Positions 52,807 to 64,000 of a stretch of 64,000 nt of DNA are shown here, piece by piece. Each line of letters starts with the position of its first letter. The stretch's first letter is position 1. A model generated the notes under the pieces. It ran no database searches and was not told the origin of the DNA. It worked only from the letters and a program-made list of their open reading frames with translations. Both the position numbers and the translations under genes were made by a program. Origin of the DNA: Durusdinium trenchii (taxonomy: Eukaryota > Sar > Dinophyceae > Suessiales > Symbiodiniaceae); assembly GCA_963970005.1 (NCBI GenBank), contig CAXAMN010008446.1, forward strand, positions 717,833 to 781,832, given 5' to 3'.

Positions 52807-55800
52807 ACCTGGCTGGAATAAGGCAAGGGTATTCTTATGTAACTGTGTGCGCCTTGCTGCAAAAACATCGCCGTGTGGAACAACATACTGGACCCAGGGA
52901 GTGCTTTTCAGGACTCCAGAACGCTTACCCCCCCTTCCACCCAACCACCCTCGGGAACCTGCGCCGCGCTCACCTAGGCAGAAGAAGTGGCAAGAAGCTT
53001 GACCTACTCCTGAGATTGCCACAGCCCGTGATCCATGGAACCGAGTATGTACCTCGCTGAAGACTAAGGTGGACCCTGAAAGCCACTGGTTTGTAGAGGA
53101 AAACAGTTGGACTCAGGGTGCCATGTGCTTTTGGGGGTGCAGTCTGGCAAAACAAGTGCATCTAATCTAAGTGGGCTCTACACACTCCCCCTGGTTCCAC
53201 GTATCCAAAACGTTTCTTTCCTGGGCCTTGGGTGTTTGGTGACAAAGCCATGGATCGCACATATTTCGGGGTTGTTCAATATGTACATATGACATACACA
53301 CGAGTCAATTGTCCTTGTGCATGAGGCAGTGCCTATCCTCCGTCCAAGTGTCCCTCTCTGTCTCTCTCCATCGCCCACTCCAAGATATAACATTTGGCAT
53401 CATTTGGCTAAGGCCAAGGCGAGCCTAAGACCCATTTCTGGAAGGTGTGACAAATCAGCCAGCTAGCATCTCTACCAGCTGCGTCATGTCGTGACACCAG
53501 AAAGCAAGCAAATGGACGCTTCAGCCACAAGTTTAGGTGTTTCACAGTTCATTTTGCGATGTTAAGCCTTCCATGGCCTTACCATGGCCCGAACCCCAGG
53601 CAGAACTCTAGGAGAGAACTCCAGGACAGAGGTGTTGGCTCACTAGGATGGGCAGCACTGGCGCATCGACTGCATGGCTGGCAGCGTTTTTCTCCATGTC
53701 GGAGTGCTCGAACCAAAGATGGTCGAACCACTGAACCATCTATTCAATAGCCTTGACTGAACAACCGTTGTTTGAACAGAGGATGTTACACTACAAAACC
53801 CCAGCCAACCATTCTTTTAATATCCGTTTAATGGTGTTTGAAGACTAGGAGATCTGTGGGTGTTCCCTCGGCCTGGCCGAGACCCCATTGCCCTCCGTCT
53901 GAAGCCCCATCACCTCTGGCGATTCATCCGCCGGTGGCATAGGCGTGGAAGGGACGCCTAGCTGGCCGTAGAGATGGGTCCCAAGGTGAAATCCAGACTT
54001 AGGATACTAAGCCAGTTCCTTATCCAGCATTTTATGTATATGTATAATGTACTTAAGCACGGAGCACCTATATATAATCAAGATTGCAGAACCGATCCAT
54101 GGTTGAAATTTCAAAGGTAAAATTGTCAAATATAGTCTAGACGAGAATGAGAAGCTAGTCTAGAGCAAATTGATTCCGCAAGACCTGGCTGTTTTTGGTA
54201 GCAAAACTACTTCAAAAACAATTGAATTGTAGACTAGCCAAACAATTTGTTCAAACACACGCTCGATGCCTATGAGCGTAGCTGGCACCCCCTGGCACGC
54301 TTCGATCGGCTGAAGATCGTACCACTGGCTGAACAGAGAAAGTGATCGAGATCGCAGGACATGTGCTGGATGTTGGCACCAAGAAGCTGGAGCTGGTTGC
54401 AGAACTGGAGACACTTCTGTCAGTTGCGGATGTCACATGGAGCTGGATTCTTCACACGTTCTACTGGTCCTTCTAAGGATATGCTTCTTGGCTTGGCTTA
54501 TCTATTTTTTTGGAAGAGGGAGATCAAAACCCTCGCATGAACGTCCCACTGTTCACTATGCTTTGGGAATTGCACCGGAGATCTCTTCCATTCCTTCTTG
54601 CGATGGAAGAGAAATGCGATGGAGAGGGGAGTCGAGAAACCGGCGTAACCCTCCGAAACACCTGAAACCTGCGGCGAGAGACGCGTGAAGAAGGAGCACC
54701 ATCTCCCACCAAACCCGGCCACTCGAAACCATTGCTCCTCAGTGGCGGACCTTTTTCACCCCCCAGCCCTGAACGACGTCCCGAACGAAGAAACCACCGG
54801 CCGTGTGGACAGAAACCACCGGCGCCTCTGGGGGCATCGAGGGCGAGTCCCGCGCGGTCCGACCGGTGGGCCAGTCCTGACGGTTGGATCGGTCCGGATG
54901 TGACTTAGCCGACTTAGTTGGTGGATTGGAGGCCAAAACTGGTCGTTCCCCTTTGTTTTGATCCTGCTGGCTCCGTTCTCTTGTTATGGAGACTTGGGAT
55001 GGACCAATCACCGCTGTTGACCTTTGGGAGGCTGCCGGACAAATGCAACTTTGATTGGATCTTGGATTCTATATGGGCGGCATGGTTCAAAAAATGCCCA
55101 ATTGAATGCACAGGTGTTGGCCCATTCTTCCTTCACCAGCGGGGTGTATGGCATCCGCGCTCTGGGCCATGGCCATATTGAATCTTTTGCGGAACTCCCG
55201 GACCAAGGACATAGCAAGTTTCAGATTCAATAGCCTTTTCTATTTGCACACTGCCTGCTTCCTTGCATGGTTGCCGGTTCCACGGGGAGGGTAGTATACA
55301 TCTTAGGGGGAGGTGTCGGGGATTCTGGGAAATAAATCTTTGTAATCCCACAGTAGCAAAACAATAAAACAATAACCAATACACAACTGAGTATATTTTT
55401 TGAATACCCAAACGGTTTGAATACCCAACTAGGTTCGAACACGTCCCCCTTGCAATCCCAACCTAGTTCGCAAAAGGTCACAGGACCAGGGCATGACCCA
55501 TTTAGTGACCGTGGTGCTTATGGCCTTTTCCTGTGATTTCACCCCTGCTCTCTGAAAACCCGGAGAGGTATGTCATCTCTCCCTCCATTTCCGGCAGCTT
55601 CGCCAAAAGAGGACGAAAGGGACTAGAAGTCAGTGACAGGGTTGCAGTTCGAAATGGACTAGGACAGGTTGCACTGGGTTGCTTCAGAGCTGGAAAGGCT
55701 TTCATCTCACTAGCTGAGCCTTGCATCACATCACTTGCTGAGCATCGTTCATGTCAACCATGTTCGTTGTGATGTGCTGCCACATTCATTCTCCCCGAGT

Positions 55801-57120
55801 TTCCCTTGAAAGATGTGTGTGACGATATTGTGAGTATAATATTAACCCAATTTCCTCCCCTGTTGGATTTCGAGTAGGGAAACCATGTCCTCCGTCCTCA
55901 GCTTTTGCAGGTTCTCCACAGACCTTCCCGGTTTCGATCCTCCCCTCAGCCGCGACCTTCCCGGACGCCCCGGTCGCCCCACCTGTTCTTCGACCCGGAC
56001 GGCTGACGGCGAAGCCTCGGTAGTCGGTGGCGTGCTGCGACTCGCCTCGCCTCTCTTGGAGACGACAGGAGGATGTTGACAGTGACAATTCCGATGTGCT
56101 TAGTAAGGAATGAGGGTGGCTGGATCCTATATTATCTATATAGTGAGGGGTCATTCTCTCATTCCCTACTCGATACATCTTGGTGACTCAGTGTTCACCC
56201 TCTCTTGGAGACGACAGGAGACGATGGTGATCGAACAGTCCACTGGCTGTCGGGGTGCCATCGTGCCATCGAAGCTCTGAAAACGCCTGTTTCTAGCAAC
56301 TAGACCGAAATTTTGAGCACCAAAATGATCTCGAGTCTCCATGGCTGTAGGTATTTTTGACCTGCTCAAAGGTGTGTTGTGTTGCGTCAAAGGTGTGTAA
56401 GGCTACTTATTAAGCAGATTGATTGAAGGTGAAGGCTGGCGTGGTTGGCCAACACCAAAACAACGAAAATGCGGTACTCTCTACGTTTTAAACGTTTCGG
56501 AAAGTTCGCCTTAAAAAGTTTGATGGACTTGGCTCTTTTTCATGGAAGCTTCATCTTCAAATGCCCATCCTTGCCATCAAGAGTCCAAAGAGTCCTGCAG
56601 CCCATCACTTACAAAAGTGGACGACATGCTCTTTGACAAATTTAAGCCTCGTTCAGAACATGCTCGTCCTCTGATCCAATATTCTACAAAGCCCGCACTG
56701 AATGGATTGGAACAATTTTTCGATGCACATCTGAGTCTGTAAGTCTCGGCCTTAACAAGAACACCGGAATGGCAAGTAAGGGCCTCAATCTCGTTTTTGG
56801 CCACTAATGACTAATGAGGCGACAAAGAAAGACCCTGGAACAAACCACTACCACTACCATAGTGCGACTGCTAATCAGCCCAGACTTCTTCGTAACCGTC
56901 TGTCAATCCAAATGCCCCTTCTGACTATGTGAGAATTCGGTCCAGATTGGAGACAACATGAGACAACTACTGAACACAAAAGTGCGCCCCATTGCGCCCC
57001 TGTTTATCCAAAGCGACCTTTTCATCCCCGGGTAGGTCACGGTCACTTAGACCTACTCTTAGACCTGTTTTTGGATCACTTAGGGTCACATACTGACAAA
57101 AATGGTCATGACATACTGTA
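52807..57120. other. mostly non-coding, a few weak exon candidates
   Basis: Weak candidates only. A minus-strand frame at about 54770-54890 reads SNRQDWPTGRTARDSPSMPP and EAPVVSVHTAGGFFVRDVVQ. A plus-strand frame at about 54358-54480 reads GHVLDVGTKKLELVAELETL. A minus-strand Gly/Ala-rich frame lies at 55880-56060. A 22-bp direct repeat (CCTCTCTTGGAGACGACAGG plus AG) occurs near 56046 and 56199. No family recognised in any of them. Confidence 0.3.
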
Positions 57121-57125
57121 CCCAT

Positions 57126-57205
57126 ACACTCCATGTATGGAATATATGCCTACATTGACCCCCCAAACCACCCCAATGTAGGCATATATGGCATACATGG
57201 AGCGT
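57126..57205. mobile_element. inverted-repeat (MITE-like) family B, best hairpin copy
   Basis: The left arm ACACTCCATGTATGGAATAT plus ATGCCTACATTG and the right arm CAATGTAGGCATATATGGCA plus TACATGGAGCGT pair over about 32 bp with few mismatches around a 16-base C/A-rich loop. No open frame. Confidence 0.8.
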
Positions 57206-57550
57206 CTGGGGTATATATTATGAACATCCAGTGGATCCATCACGATCCATCGAGCATCTTGCCGGTCAACCGGGTTTGACCAGGTCCCCCGGCCACCTGG
57301 CCCTGCCTCGGAGGTCCGGTGCGAACATCTCCCAAAAGCCCCGATGAAAGCAAATGAACACACCGTGAAATCACTTGGCATCTTAGACTTGCTTGATTTC
57401 TTGGGGCTGTACCCAAAACCGAACATCGCACACATGAACAAACATCAATGAGGACCTGTGGATCTCATGGCCAAGTTTCGAACCCCTGCTTTGGGGTGCT
57501 GGAGCTTTGAACCACACCTCCCGGGTCTGAATGGGACATGTATATCCCAA

Positions 57551-57673
57551 ACACTCCATGTATGCCATATATGCATACATTGACCCCAAATAATATAAAT
57601 AATCCCAAATATGCCTACATTGACCCCAAAACCACCCCAACTGATCGGCATATATGGCAGTCCTATGGAGTGT
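57551..57673. mobile_element. inverted-repeat (MITE-like) family B, longer copy
   Basis: The ends ACACTCCATGTATGCCATAT and GGCATATATGGCAGTCCTAT plus GGAGTGT are inverted repeats. The interior contains a second CATTGACCCC unit (a partial duplication of the arm) and an AATATAAATAAT spacer. It lies about 350 bp from the copy at 57126. Confidence 0.75.
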
Positions 57674-58559
57674 TGATACCCTCTCACCTTCCGTGCTCCC
57701 GGTCCGTCGCTCGGAAAGTGAGCAACAGCACTAGGTGCTGGGAGATGTCTGAAGTCACAAGGGACTCCCCAAAACCGCGTTGTGACAAGGGACTTGCATG
57801 GGGTCCAGGTAAGGTGGTCAAAATGTTCTTGAAGGATGGCAGAACTGGAGCTACTGCCCATCTTCCAAGATGTTCCTGGACGGTATGTCGGAGCCATATC
57901 AACAACCCAATCTGTGAATACTTTGTTGCTGAAATGAGTCCCCCGCAGCACCATGGCAGCAACACCAAACTGGACCGATGAACACTTCACCAAAGCAACC
58001 ACAAATGAGAATCAAAAACGTCAGAAACGAGCATGAGTCACCTTCTTGGCAGCGTTTGATTTGGGAACACTCGTTCGTCCTGCCGGCCATGCCGGCAAAC
58101 ACAAAGGGACTCTGAAGTTCTTTAAATTGTCTCATTGCGCCGGTTCTGGAAAATCGTTCATCAAAATCATTCATAATTCATTTCGAGTTGCCGAGAGCCG
58201 TGCTTGTGACATGTCATAGTGGTCCCACCAAAACATACATTTCCCCACACAGTCTGCCAGGGAGACCGACCAAAGAAAGGGTTCTGAACTGCTCGGATCC
58301 GTTTTAAAACACCCAAAAGGTTAGGGGAAAGAAGGGCAGGACAGGAAAACGCCTCGTGATGTTCGTCCGCACCCAAGAAGGGAAGCCACGGTGGTTTCCA
58401 TCACCAGAAACAAAACTAGGGGCTGCAAATCACTTGGTCAACCACGCTGCGGTGGATGCCAGGACCATCCTGTCGGGGTGTCCAAGGGACTGCACCACTG
58501 AGGGATCTCCAAACAGGGCACGCCTTTTTCATGGTCCAGGTATGTATGTATCTTCATCT

Positions 58560-58850
58560 TGAGGTGTTGATCCTCAAAGAATCCATGCTGAAGGAGCGAA
58601 CGAGCTTGTGTCGCGGCATGGAGCCAAACATCCTCGCGACGACCGATGGCGCAGGTCGCACCGATACCGTCGCGCTGGCGAGGCTTCGGACAGTTGATGC
58701 CGCAGCTGCCGGTTCTCTGCCCTGGCAGCGGCGGGAGAACCGGCGAGCGCTTGAACCGACCGAGGCACAGGCAAGGACGGTTGGATTGGAAAATTCCAGG
58801 AGCCACATGGAGTGGGGTGGTTTGGTTCGTCCCATCCCCTTGTCCTCCAA
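58560..58850. CDS. coding-like patch, strand undecided
   Basis: A minus-strand frame reads RSVQALAGSPAAARAENRQL and RHQLSEASPARRY, with coiled-coil-like heptads. A plus-strand frame reads RTSLCRGMEPNILATTDGAG and on to LEPTEAQARTVGLENSRSHM. GC-rich, and one of them is likely an exon. Splice sites do not decide. Confidence 0.33.
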
Positions 58851-59564
58851 GTTCGGCACCCCGTTGTGACTCCTGGTTACTGGTGAATTCTTGATTTGAA
58901 GAGGTCCAGTGGACCAGCTCTTGGCTGCAAGAGCAGTCCAGCATTGTTTGGATTGGGCCCCGCATGTTTGGGCCTCCAAGAGGGAGAAGAATGGATCCAA
59001 GATGATCCAAGAGAATTTGACTTGAGATGGCAAGCGTCTCCACAAGAAAGACAGCCGTGCTTCAGCTGCCAATTCAGCATTTCGAGACACACAGACCTCT
59101 GTATAGCTGAAGAAGTGAGTCCATCATGGTCAATTCCTGGCGGCAACCTGAGGAGTGCAATAAGGTTCCTTTGGCTTATTGGCCTCCAAAGGCACTCTCC
59201 TCCTTTGGACTAACCGACCGATCGACCTCGTCCAGCCGATCGGACGGCGACGGCCCGGACGGGCCTCGTGGATCCACGAATGAGACCCAATGGAGAGGCG
59301 AGTGTTAGGGAATGAGGGGAATGAATTCACCACCCCCTGTCGAAAAAAAGAATTCAGGATCCAGCCACCTTCATTCCCTTATGATTCTGGGGCCGCACCA
59401 GGATGTAACATGATGTAACCTGTTTGAGAACACCAGGTTCCGGCGCTGGGAGGACCGAAGAAGGCGTGTGTGGGAGGGCCTTAAGGCGTCATTCTCCTTT
59501 TGAGCCTCCTCCAGCTGCCTCCGGACCTGTGGGGCGACAAGCAGCCGCGCATGCACGACGAACA

Positions 59565-59644
59565 CATGGAAATGGATGGCATGGCCACAAAAAAGACCAG
59601 GCTTTCCGAAGACCAGGCTAAGGGTGGTGAACTCCACTTCCATG
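59565..59644. mobile_element. inverted-repeat (MITE-like) family C, copy 2
   Basis: CATGGAAATGGATGGCATGG at the left and GTGAACTCCACTTCCATG at the right, with the same order of features as copy 1 at 42027. Interior partly different (AAGACCAGGCTTTCCG and a second GACCAGGCT). Confidence 0.65.
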
Positions 59645-59699
59645 CGAATATGTGGTTTGGGGAACGTGCCATGAGATAGGGGAGGGCCACAACTCCAAT

Positions 59700-62150
59700 G
59701 TATGAAAGCAATGTCGATCAAAGTGGTCCTTGAAAACTGCTCACCAGAACCATCAAAACTGGACTGTAGAGGACTGTAGTCGAAAAACTTTTTCGCAGAA
59801 CGGACAGACCAACACCCGGCAGAAATAGGAGGGCTGCTATGTCCTCCAAATAATCATATATCAAAAGGTTCCAAGATGTCGTCCAATCACTTGCTTGCTT
59901 TTTTGGACTGTCGCCGTGCGCCTCAGGCCACCTCGCTACGTGGCTACGCGGCTATGCCGCTCCGGTCCTTCTCTGGGCGGATAACCATGTAGAGCAACAA
60001 AAACCACATCAAGAATGATGCGCGGGTTAATCTGTAAGTATCCAATGGTCTTGCATCGGATCGAAAAATGTAATACGACCAGCCCTTTTTGAATGGAAAC
60101 AAGGTGGTTCCAATCTGCAAAAGCAGCCGATGCTGGAGGAACCAGGCCTCTAACATGCCCAGAAAAGGCTATGGCAGCCGTTGTGCCGAAGACATGGGAA
60201 ATCACGGGCAGTTCACCGCTGGTGCGCCCGGCAGGAAAATATGCTCAACCACAGCAGCAGTGCCAAGGGTGCATGGCCGGCCACGCCTGCCGGCCAAAGC
60301 GTGGCGTGGCTCAAACCGTCGTGGCGGTTCTGTAGTGCTGCAAGAAAATAACTGATCTCCCCCAAAGACCGATTCTGTTCTCCTTCATGCTTTGAGTACA
60401 TGTTTAGCTTCATCATCCCGCCCTATACGTAATTCGTCGTGCAAACAGAAAGCCCTTGTTCTCCTCCCTACTTCAGGCAGACAAAAGTTTACGCTTGTTA
60501 TTTTTTTCCACGAGTGCGGACGCCATGTGGGCGGTGTGCCCAGGTCATCAACAAAAGTTTACGCTTGTTAGCCTTCTTACAAAACACTCTGAGGTCAGCG
60601 GCGGATCGAATTAACCAGTCGAATTTTCGTGGCAGGTGTGGGACGGTCAATTATCACACCGTTTTAAATTTATATTAATAAAAGGCTTTCCGGGGTGACA
60701 AATGACCGCCCACACCTTCCCTTGTCTCAGGGTGTAGGATTCTAAGGGGATAGGGTCGTCATGAGTTTCAACATCAACAAGCGCAACTTTCTTCTGGCCA
60801 GTGTAACGCACATCTCGAGGATTGGCGAACCCGAAGAGGTTGGAGCTTGACGTGCCCCTGTGGAGGGTCGAACTTGGCACAACGGTCTTCCTGTTTGTCA
60901 CCATTCTGCGGTGACAATTAAGGCTCAAAAACGATTCAAGAAATACACTCTTTCCAGCAAAGGAGCCGTGCGGGCATGGTTCTAGCACTCTCCCTCTGTT
61001 TTGGCACTTGTTTTGGCATGGTTTGGCTATCTCACAGCCCGTAGCTATCTCAGGTAGAGCTCCACCGAGGGAGTTGAAGGTCTCTCCCTCTCGCACGATC
61101 GATGCTGCAATAAAACAGCCCGCTCAATCGCCTTCGATCGCCAAGGATAGATCAGTTGAACACTTCGACATGTCATGTGGCGATGTCGGGTGGTGGCGTA
61201 TAGGGAGCGGGAGCTGTTCATCCTTGGAGGGAGGCGGAGGCGAACACCCCACCTTCACTTGCACCCCTTCGCACTTTGTCGCCTGAATGGAGCTGCTCCA
61301 GGCGTCCTGTGGCTATGGCCTCCATTCGGCACACGGCGCAGGACTCCGCCGTGACCTGGAGATCGGATTCGCGATGGTCTCATGAGGGGATCGGATTTCA
61401 TGCGCCCGGCTGCGCCTTTGGGGCCTCCGATTGGCTTCCATTGGCTTCGAACCAAAACCTGGTGACAACAGGTGCCCAGAAACCACCTGTTAGGCTTCTA
61501 AAACTACCTGTTGGAAGGTCCTGGTACATGTTGGTCGCACATGTGAGAGTACCGATTTTCTACCACGCTCCAAGGCCTCCAAGGATGAACCATGAACGAG
61601 GTTGATCGTGCCCTGTAACTGTAACACCCTGGAGGCCCGCGGACCCGAGCTAAGCGACCAAGCTCCAACGAGTCAGATTGACCAAAGAACGAGACATGTT
61701 CCCTGCCAGGTGGGTACTCTGTGAGCTTTGGATCTTCTGTTCTTTTATTCCTGGGGGCGGGGCTACTAGCACAACCCAACATGCCGCATGTGGCATGTAG
61801 CATCATGTAGCAAGTTCGCCGACGTCTTCGCAAGTGGTCTTGGAGTTCCAAGTTCAGAACCATGGATTTCACTATCAGCAAACCATCCCAAAACCCTTGA
61901 CGTTGAATCCCGAAACGTCTTGACGTTCGCCCGCTCGGCCGCTTTCGGCCGCTTGGCTCAAGCCCTCCGCCCACCTGAAAAACAGAACCTGATGTTTCAT
62001 GAAGCAGCGCAGCTTGAATCCCCGCAGGTTTCATCACTAAAAACATGTGCACCCCATTAAGGCCTACTCTCATATCTGTTGGGACTAAGACTCCTTTTCT
62101 GGGAAGGCTCCCTGAAGTCACGAAGCCACCACTGGTCAAATTTTCAAATG
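59700..62150. other. stretch without a defensible gene
   Basis: Weak plus-strand candidates at about 60120-60310 (PLTCPEKAMAAVVPKTWEIT) and 61890-62030 (NVLTFARSAAFGRLAQALRP), both without firm splice pairs. The 11-bp AAAAGTTTACGCTTGTTA motif occurs twice (near 60483 and 60552). Nothing else supported. Confidence 0.3.
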
Positions 62151-62192
62151 AATCACTGGCCCTCTACATGTCTTCTAAACAAGGTTCACCAC

Positions 62193-62257
62193 CCGAGGTG
62201 CGTTGTAGGCCACCAGCTTCTCCTGGAAGATCTTCCGTGCTTCATCGTACACGAGAC
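62193..62257 (-). CDS. probable internal exon, unknown protein
   Basis: After GGTACTGAG the minus-strand frame reads LVYDEARKIFQEKLVAYNAP followed by R, and ends before GTGGTG. It is 65 nt and encodes a clear amphipathic helix. It lies 595 nt downstream of the exon at 62853 on the same strand, but the phases (0 into 1) need another exon between them. Confidence 0.5.
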
Positions 62258-62852
62258 CTCAGTACCAGCTCGCTTCGCAGACGCGAGCGGCTCGTTTTAA
62301 TCGCAGCACCGGTGGCACCGGTGGATCTTTCCTTGTATTTTTTCTCCGTGGGTGATGCCATCCCAACTCCAAGAGGGGGCCCGGTGTGGTTGATATGTCA
62401 ACCAAAAATGTCATGTGTCGCCATATGGTTTCCAAGATTACTGTCAATGACAATGTCAATTCATCAACCTGGATATAGTGGTTAGTGGTTCATGGACACA
62501 CACCTATATAGCGGCGGACCCGATGGCGAATCCAATCTCTGATTTCTGACCCAGGTGCGACTGACTCATCTCAGGCATTCATAGAGACCCCGCCCACAAA
62601 CCCAAACCGAAAAGGGTGGACTGGTCAACCTCATTCGAACCTCAAAAACCAGAATCACCCTGGCATTCGCTGGATTGCTTTGAAGGGACGGCAAGAATCT
62701 ACAGGAAACCACGGGTGTTCACACGTTTTCACCCCTCAAACAGCTAAAAACATATGGGTTTCCCGTACATATATAGATGTCCCATGATGTTCCCTTAAAA
62801 GCCAAATATCTGGGAATGTTTCTATGTTTTATTAACATGTCGAAGTTCTCAC

Positions 62853-62937
62853 CTCTTCCAAGCGGCGGTCCAACACGTCCCGAAAGCCCTCCAGTTCCGT
62901 GACGTCGTAGGAGGAGTCAGGACTGCTGGAGTTGCTC
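62853..62937 (-). CDS. probable internal exon, unknown protein
   Basis: The acceptor CGTCGCTCAG plus G precedes SNSSSPDSSYDVTELEGFRD and VLDRRLEE, ending phase 0 at a strong donor GTGAGA (62847-62852). A Ser-rich acidic linker runs into a helix. Function unknown. Confidence 0.58.
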
Positions 62938-63329
62938 CTGAGCGACGTGAGCGACGTGCTTCAGCGTATGGGGACCTTTAGGCAAACTGGAGGGTCTTGG
63001 AGAGTACATGGCACAATCCCCAAGTTAGGTGGCAAGTGCGGACCCCAATCTAGAGGAGTGTGGGAGGACAACAGCGAACAGGAAGTAAGGACATCTGCTC
63101 CACTTTTGACATTTGATCCAATCAAGTGGACATACCACCCCTCAAACAAACGCAGCGGTGCAAAGAACATCCACTGCAAACAATTAATACCAAACCAAAC
63201 CATGCCTGCTTGACTTGCAAGAGCACACACATGCAGCTTGCACCTTTCATCCAAGACAATATCGCCTTCAACCGCTTGATGCTTGCATGGGAATGCCCTG
63301 TCCTTTTTTAGCCCACCATCCTCCCCCCC

Positions 63330-63415
63330 TGCCGAAAAAATCCGGTCCCTCGTGCGGTCGGGCGGCGGTCGATCGTCTTCGAAGTCGGAGTACAGGCAAG
63401 GACCTGCCACTGGGG
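63330..63415 (-). CDS. possible exon, unknown protein
   Basis: The minus-strand frame reads PCLYSDFEDDRPPPDRTRDR and IF after a GGCAG acceptor. It is acidic/Pro-rich and could be upstream of the exon at 62853. A second frame is open over the same bases. Confidence 0.33.
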
Positions 63416-63829
63416 ACTGGGGCCGGGCCGGGTCTTGGGGCAATCCTCCAGGAACATGCTCACACATCCTTGCAACTCAGGTCGTTTCAGTGAATCCTCC
63501 AATGTCTGGACGGGCAGAGTGTGATTTCTTGAAAACATCTCAGAAGCCAACGACCCCTTTTTAGGGTGAGTCCGGAGTCAGATTTCATCTCAAGAACTTC
63601 ACATGCTTGGCTCTCACAAGAAAGCCACAGAAAGCATTGCGCCGGACGTGGATCCATTTGGATTCAGAAATGAGCTCCGCATAGCTCACTAAGGGGTCAT
63701 TGACTCATTGAACATCATTTCACCAAAGGACTGGTCATGACTTACTCCTTGACCGTCTTGCCTTACTCCCGGCCTCGCAACGGTGCTGTTCCAAAAGGAC
63801 CCGTCTAAAAAACTAAAACAAACCATCAC

Positions 63830-64000
63830 GTACCGCTCACATCCAGTCCCCACCGCCGATCAGACCACACGACCGGAACCGACCGGAACCTCCCAGCATC
63901 TGGTGCAAAAGGCACATGGAGAGGTCCCACTCCTCGAGGATCCCAACGAACCTGAGGCTTCAGTGGGCGACACGCGCCACACCGTCGCTTCGCTTCCTTC
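63830..64000 (+). CDS. possible exon running off the window end, unknown
   Basis: The plus-strand frame reads SHPVPTADQTTRPEPTGTSQ and HLVQKAHGEVPLLEDPNEPE and stays open to the end. Hydrophilic and Pro/Thr-rich. A minus-strand frame is also open. Weak. Confidence 0.25.

Noticed and set aside
60480..60575. Repeated AAAAGTTTACGCTTGTTA as an attachment or replication site
   Set aside because: Two copies about 70 bp apart with no other structure. Too little to name a function.
1..64000. tRNA, rRNA, CRISPR, bacterial IS or operon
   Set aside because: No cloverleaf-like gene with proper arms, no rRNA core sequence, no regularly spaced repeats with unique spacers, and no Shine-Dalgarno-led tandem genes outside the retroelement.

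Overview
The window looks like nuclear DNA of a dinoflagellate, most likely a Symbiodiniaceae-type alga. The evidence is long non-coding stretches with isolated, GC-rich coding exons of about 50-220 bases, acceptors of the form AG followed by G, donors that are often GA or GC instead of GT, many short inverted-repeat elements and minisatellites, and a retroelement carrying a cytosine-5 DNA methyltransferase. There is no bacterial-style operon, tRNA, rRNA or CRISPR array that I can support. Three runs of ten N (11454-11463, 33823-33832, 52797-52806) are scaffold gaps, so the sequence is a draft assembly.

The clearest object is a tyrosine-recombinase (DIRS/Ngaro-like) retrotransposon on the minus strand, about 33.6-41.4 kb. 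Reading 5' to 3' on the minus strand it has a 13-bp hairpin, ORF1 (zinc ribbon, then a Pro- and Arg/Ser-rich tail), ORF2 (lysine- and serine-rich, gag-like), a pol frame, and a tyrosine recombinase that runs into a gap. The pol frame encodes a reverse transcriptase, the first part of an RNase H, a C5 cytosine methyltransferase, and then the rest of the RNase H. Successive frames overlap by 1, 4 and 25 nt. One in-frame TGA inside the methyltransferase splits pol, so this copy is probably decayed.

Host genes: two can be named after joining exons by hand. A J-domain (DnaJ-like) protein with a CPSC zinc-ribbon-like motif ends at about 7.3 kb on the minus strand (exons 8506-8689, 7959-8005, 7301-7443). 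A tyrosinase-type copper enzyme lies on the minus strand at about 20.5-23.5 kb (exons 23389-23532, 22543-22661, 21934-22051, 21384-21540, and possibly 20497-20654). The CuA signature is completed only across a GA-AG intron, which supports both the gene and the unusual splicing. About thirty further exon-like segments are listed without assigned function. Those at 4.8-23.5 kb are nearly all on the minus strand, those at 24.0-24.7 kb are on the plus strand, and those at 44.7-52.2 kb and 62.2-63.4 kb are again on the minus strand.

The rest is repeat-rich DNA: three families of short inverted-repeat (MITE-like) elements, (GA)n and GATTA arrays near 14.5-15.2 kb, a 19-bp minisatellite at 11.4-11.5 kb, and several short direct duplications. 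Long stretches (5.1-7.3, 14.0-16.2, 25.4-28.0, 31-33.6, 52.8-58.5 and 59-62 kb) show no gene I can defend.
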